A stretch of 8,073 bases of DNA, taken from the NCBI GenBank assembly GCA_050699055.1, contig JBOHCT010000196.1:1-8073 (forward strand), written 5' to 3'. Positions 6,023 through 8,073 of the stretch are shown in pieces; the stretch's first letter is position 1, and each line of letters starts with the position of its first letter. Below the pieces are notes generated by a model. That model did no database searches, was not told where the DNA came from, and worked only from the letters and a program-made list of their open reading frames with translations. Source of the DNA: JBOHCT01 sp050699055 (GTDB lineage: Bacteria; Actinomycetota; Actinomycetes; Streptosporangiales; JBOHCT01). The position numbers and the translations under genes are program-made.

Positions 6023-6811
6023 GTGCTCTCACCGCCCTTGGTGTCCGTGATCACACCCACGGAGGCATGCCGGGCATCCCTCACGCGGTCCATCGACTCC
6101 GTGCGAAGGCAGGGCTACCCGCGCCTGGAGCACGTCGTGGTAGGCGACGCCTGCGACGGAGATCGGCTGTCTCGACTGGAGGCCCTCGCCTACAAGGGGT
6201 CGAGCACCGTCCCCCTCTGGGTCGCCAACGCCCCGCGCGCTCCAGGAGACGTCGCCTCCTACCGGCCGGCACGCGCCGCCCATGTCCGCATGGTCGGCGC
6301 GCACGTCGCCCGCGGCGACCTGCTCGCCTTCCTCGACGACGACAACGAGTACGAGCCGGATCACCTCATGGCCATGGTGCAGGCGATCGAGCGACGTCCG
6401 AGAGTACGAGCCGCGTACTGTTGGCGTCAGCTCGTTCACCCCGACGGCTCTCCATACGTCACGCCGGCCAGCCCCTGGGAACGCGACCCCCGACAGGCCG
6501 CTCGCGACTACCACGACCTCGTCGCCGCGGGGGTGTGGATAGCGGGCACGAACCTGATGCGTGACCGGCTGGAGCGCAATACTGTCGACTCAAGTTGCTG
6601 GCTCCTGCGGAAGGACCTACTCGTCGATGTCCCCTTCCGCGTGTCGTACGGAGCGGACGAGCGACGGGTACGCCTGGGCGAGGACGTCGCCTTCTGCTTC
6701 GATCTACGGGAGCGCGCAGTCCCTGTGCGGTGCGTGCCTCGGTACTCGGTGCGGTACTACCTTGGTGGCTTCTCCACCAGCGGAAGCGGAAGCTACGCCA
6801 CCTCGCGCTGA
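6023..6811 (+). CDS. Family 2 glycosyltransferase (GT-A)
   Basis: This 262-residue protein is a cytoplasmic inverting GT2 transferase that would add a sugar from a nucleotide donor. The nucleotide-binding strand is VSVITPT (7-13), with the substrate-binding acid in GDACD (41-45). The metal-binding DXD region is FLDDDNEYEPDHL (103-115), and a later acidic motif is LGEDVAFCFDL (218-228), corresponding to the ED catalytic-base region of the family. Motif order and length fit a single-domain GT2. No membrane segment is visible. The GTG at 6023 follows GGAGGAGG (6013-6020). The string GGAGGACGTG spanning its start also occurs at the radical SAM start. It stands alone on the plus strand, divergent from the damaged operon, and is the only glycosyltransferase here with an intact frame. 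Acceptor and donor are unknown. Confidence 0.85.
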   Translation: MLSPPLVSVITPTEACRASLTRSIDSVRRQGYPRLEHVVVGDACDGDRLSRLEALAYKGSSTVPLWVANAPRAPGDVASYRPARAAHVRMVGAHVARGDLLAFLDDDNEYEPDHLMAMVQAIERRPRVRAAYCWRQLVHPDGSPYVTPASPWERDPRQAARDYHDLVAAGVWIAGTNLMRDRLERNTVDSSCWLLRKDLLVDVPFRVSYGADERRVRLGEDVAFCFDLRERAVPVRCVPRYSVRYYLGGFSTSGSGSYATSR

Positions 6812-6856
6812 GACCACGCCTTCTGGGCTCGTCGGCTTCCGTCCCACACGTCGGAG

Positions 6857-7240
6857 CTACTCGGCGCGGAGAACGTCGCCGACCTGTGGGCTGGCCTCGA
6901 GGAGAGCCGTGTGTGCGGCCTGCAGGGGCTGAAGGGCCAAGATCAACTTCTCACTCGCGGCGCGCGCGGCGTCATCGGCGCTGACGGCGGCCGGCCAGCG
7001 CTCCGGCGACGGTGTCGCCAGGCGACCAGCCCCGCGGCGATGCTCCAGGCAGTCGATGAGGTTCTGGACAGCCACGGTGGACGAGCCCACAAGCAAACAC
7101 AGGTGCCGGAGGACGTCGTCAAGAGCCGCCGAGGAGACGAGGCCACAGCCGCTCGCGCCCTCACCTTCGTGGTAGGTGAGCCGCGCCAACTCCTCCATCG
7201 CCGCGTACGCCTCTTGCGCGAGGTCCATCGACTTCGGCAT
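6857..7240 (-). CDS. Small helical protein of unknown function
   Basis: This gene is not recognised with confidence. The ATG at 7240 has AAGGAGGA (7253-7246) five bases upstream, one of the best ribosome binding sites in the window, giving 127 residues. The protein is alanine- and leucine-rich and probably all helical: AQEAYAAMEELARL (8-21), a helix-like ALDDVLRHLCLLVGSSTVAVQNLIDCL block (39-65), and DDAARAASEKLILALQPLQAAHTALLEA (89-116). No signal peptide, membrane segment or metal site is seen. Length and helix pattern recall small actinobacterial proteins of about 120 residues whose role is unknown; this similarity is impressionistic. It converges on the family 2 glycosyltransferase (45 bp between the two genes), and its upstream region to 7730 is gene-poor. 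Confidence 0.7.
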   Translation of the reverse strand: MPKSMDLAQEAYAAMEELARLTYHEGEGASGCGLVSSAALDDVLRHLCLLVGSSTVAVQNLIDCLEHRRGAGRLATPSPERWPAAVSADDAARAASEKLILALQPLQAAHTALLEASPQVGDVLRAE

Positions 7241-7421
7241 GGAAATCCTCCTTCGGCGTCGGGGCCATCGATCGCAGGCGAGACCCAATCTTCTGTAACG
7301 CGGCGCCCTCGTCGGCCTACCTCACCAGCACCGGTGGCCTCGACATGCCGTCACAATAGGCCGTCGCCCGCCAGGACGGCATGGTGCCCACGCATAGGAA
7401 TTCGTACTGGCCAGGACCGTA

Positions 7422-7459
7422 CTCGGGCTAGGGGCCGAGCCCGCTCCACCGGCGGAGCG
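7422..7459. repeat. Two adjacent short hairpins
   Basis: CTCGG (7422-7426) pairs with CCGAG (7435-7439). Directly beside it CGCTCC (7442-7447) pairs with GGAGCG (7454-7459) around a 6-nt loop. No T-tract follows. These could form a weak terminator or leader structure. Such short stems also arise by chance in GC-rich DNA. Confidence 0.25.
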
Positions 7460-7573
7460 ACAAGCAGCACGCGGTGGCCGCTGGTGTGTCGGAGCCATGC
7501 CACAGGGCTGCGGGGCGAGCGGCCTGGAGACGACAGCGAGGCTACTCCAATGCTCTTCTAGCCACCAGCCGCG

Positions 7574-7597
7574 ACCTGGCCGGGTCACCCGCCAGGT
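7574..7597. repeat. Near-perfect palindrome with one bulged base
   Basis: The left half ACCTGGCCGGGT and right half ACCCGCCAGGT are reverse complements except for one extra C in the left half, around a single central C. The near-absence of a loop argues for a DNA-binding site rather than an RNA terminator. It lies in the gene-poor stretch, 330 bp upstream of the small helical protein. Confidence 0.4.
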
Positions 7598-7665
7598 AGC
7601 TTGCGGTACGCGTCCCGACGCAGCTCGTTGAGGCCTCTTACGGACGCCCAGCGCGCCGACATCAC

Positions 7666-7704
7666 CACCTCATGGCGATTCGCGCGCAAAGGCACCTCAT
7701 GGCG
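7666..7704. repeat. 12-bp direct repeat, 27 bp apart
   Basis: CACCTCATGGCG occurs at 7666-7677 and again at 7693-7704, each followed shortly by a CGCGC-rich run. The copies sit just downstream of the truncated methyltransferase stop. Function unknown; this may be a local duplication. Confidence 0.4.
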
Positions 7705-7730
7705 TGCGCGCTGAGGGGTCGCGACGTTCC

Positions 7731-7898
7731 TCAGGGCTTCCGGGCGACGCCGCCGTACTCGATCAACACGGCCGCCTGCTGCTCTTCCCTGCCGTCGGGA
7801 CGCCAGGAGTTGACGTCGACGACACCGGGCTCGACGACCTCAAGCCCGTCGAAGAACCTCCGGATCTCCGGCCTCCGCCGCAGCACGCCGAAGTAGCG
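7731..7898 (-). pseudogene. C-terminal fragment of an S-adenosyl methyltransferase (PF04672 type), cut by an IS
   Basis: The last ~55 codons of a minus-strand gene are readable to a TGA at 7733-7731. The stretch RRPEIRRFFDGLEVVEPGVV, then NSWRPDG, and the ending EYGGVARKP match the characteristic tail of the actinobacterial PF04672 (formerly DUF574) methyltransferases: RFFDGLxLVEPGVV, WRPD, and GxGRKP at the end. Upstream of about 7898 the homology stops and the sequence becomes the end of an insertion element, so the SAM-binding part is absent here. The rest of the gene may lie on the far side of the element, outside the window. As it stands it lacks a start and is not functional. Confidence 0.75.
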
Positions 7899-8073
7899 GG
7901 AGTGTAAACACAACGGTGTAACTTCCGACCAGGTGGACGCTGCGTCCTGTGAGGAGGAGACACCCGATGAGTACGGCAACGGAGAAGACCACGGCGACGC
8001 CGGAGGCCACTGAGGCGACTGTCGAGGGCAGGGCCGGCGGCGACCCGGTGGACGGGGTCGATGGGCAGCTGGT
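7899..8073 (+). mobile_element. Left end of an IS256-family insertion sequence
   Basis: The boundary is placed where the methyltransferase reading ends and the sequence GGAGTGTAAACACAACGG begins (about 7899-7916), which has the look of an IS256-group terminal inverted repeat in actinomycetes. Within 70 bp a transposase start follows. The right end and target duplication lie outside the window, so the exact boundary could be off by several bases. Confidence 0.65.
7967..8073 (+). CDS. IS256-family (mutator-type) transposase, N-terminal fragment
   Basis: An ATG at 7967 follows GAGGAGGAGA (7951-7960) with six bases between. The 35 codons available read MSTATEKTTATPEATEATV, then DGVDGQLV before the window ends. 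Actinobacterial IS256/mutator transposases commonly open with a T/E/A-rich leader and a DxxLVxxLVxRAR helix leading to GEGGLLQQLTK. The visible part matches that opening, but the DDE catalytic domain is outside the window, so the family call rests on the N-terminus and on the adjacent element end. It would catalyse transposition of its own element, which here has inserted into the PF04672 methyltransferase gene. Confidence 0.7.
   Translation, partial: MSTATEKTTATPEATEATVEGRAGGDPVDGVDGQL

Larger units (their letters stand above)
7241..7730. other. Gene-poor stretch of about 490 bp
   Basis: No convincing gene was found on either strand. Minus-strand frames between about 7330 and 7660 include short open stretches with mixed codon use (for example a run ending IPMRGHHAVLAGDGLL) but none has a start with a ribosome binding site and a recognisable family. 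The region should contain the promoter of the small protein starting at 7240. It also contains the hairpins and short direct repeat listed separately. It may be remnant DNA of deleted genes. Confidence 0.5.

Noticed and set aside
5671..6564. Plus-strand open frame (297 codons) spanning the divergent region and the GT2
   Set aside because: Within the GT2 it reads in a different frame from VSVITPT and FLDDDN, and upstream it is antisense to the O-methyltransferase. It has no family features.
6911..7561. Plus-strand open frame (216 codons) over the small helical protein
   Set aside because: The opposite-strand gene has an excellent ribosome binding site and cleaner protein composition. This frame is R/A/G-rich with no motif.
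7322..7588. Minus-strand 88-codon frame in the gene-poor stretch
   Set aside because: No ribosome binding site, mixed third-position composition and no recognisable family.
1..8073. CRISPR array, tRNA or rRNA genes
   Set aside because: No regularly spaced repeats and no tRNA- or rRNA-like conserved segments were seen on either strand.

Overview
The window looks like chromosomal DNA of a Streptomyces-type actinomycete. It is visibly GC-rich, codons end in G or C, GTG starts are common, and the recognisable edge proteins (a maltokinase C-terminus and an IS256-family transposase N-terminus) fit that group. All calls are by eye; nothing was searched.

Layout. At 2-139 (+) lies the last 45 residues of a maltokinase-like protein. 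From about 5843 (perhaps 5961) down to 169, on the minus strand, runs one tightly packed operon. In transcription order it holds an O-methyltransferase-like protein, a radical SAM/SPASM protein, an RsmC-like methyltransferase, a family 4 glycosyltransferase, two more SAM-dependent methyltransferases, and a second family 4 glycosyltransferase paralogous to the first. Most junctions are 4-bp stop/start overlaps or gaps below 20 bp, so the genes were built to be co-translated. A family 2 glycosyltransferase at 6023-6811 (+) diverges from the operon. After it come a small helical unknown protein (6857-7240, -), about 490 bp without a convincing gene, the last ~55 codons of an S-adenosyl methyltransferase of the PF04672 type (7731-~7898, -), and the left end of an IS256-family element that cuts this gene off (~7899-8073, +).

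Main result. The operon looks like a decaying carbohydrate/natural-product modification cluster. Two genes appear to have lost their middle while keeping both ends. The upstream glycosyltransferase lacks about 155 residues, including the EX7E region. The radical SAM gene lacks the whole CX3CX2C core and joins its N-terminus directly to the SPASM domain. The downstream glycosyltransferase has a one-base frameshift in its N-terminal domain. The O-methyltransferase shows signs of frameshifts at both ends. The other three methyltransferases and the family 2 glycosyltransferase are open. Junction geometry (for instance the remnant's stop still overlapping the next GTG) records the original operon, so intact relatives should be findable in other genomes.

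How the genes might work together (inference): the glycosyltransferases build or decorate a saccharide, the methyltransferases cap it, and the radical SAM enzyme does a further modification. No precursor peptide, transporter or dedicated regulator was seen, so the product is unknown.
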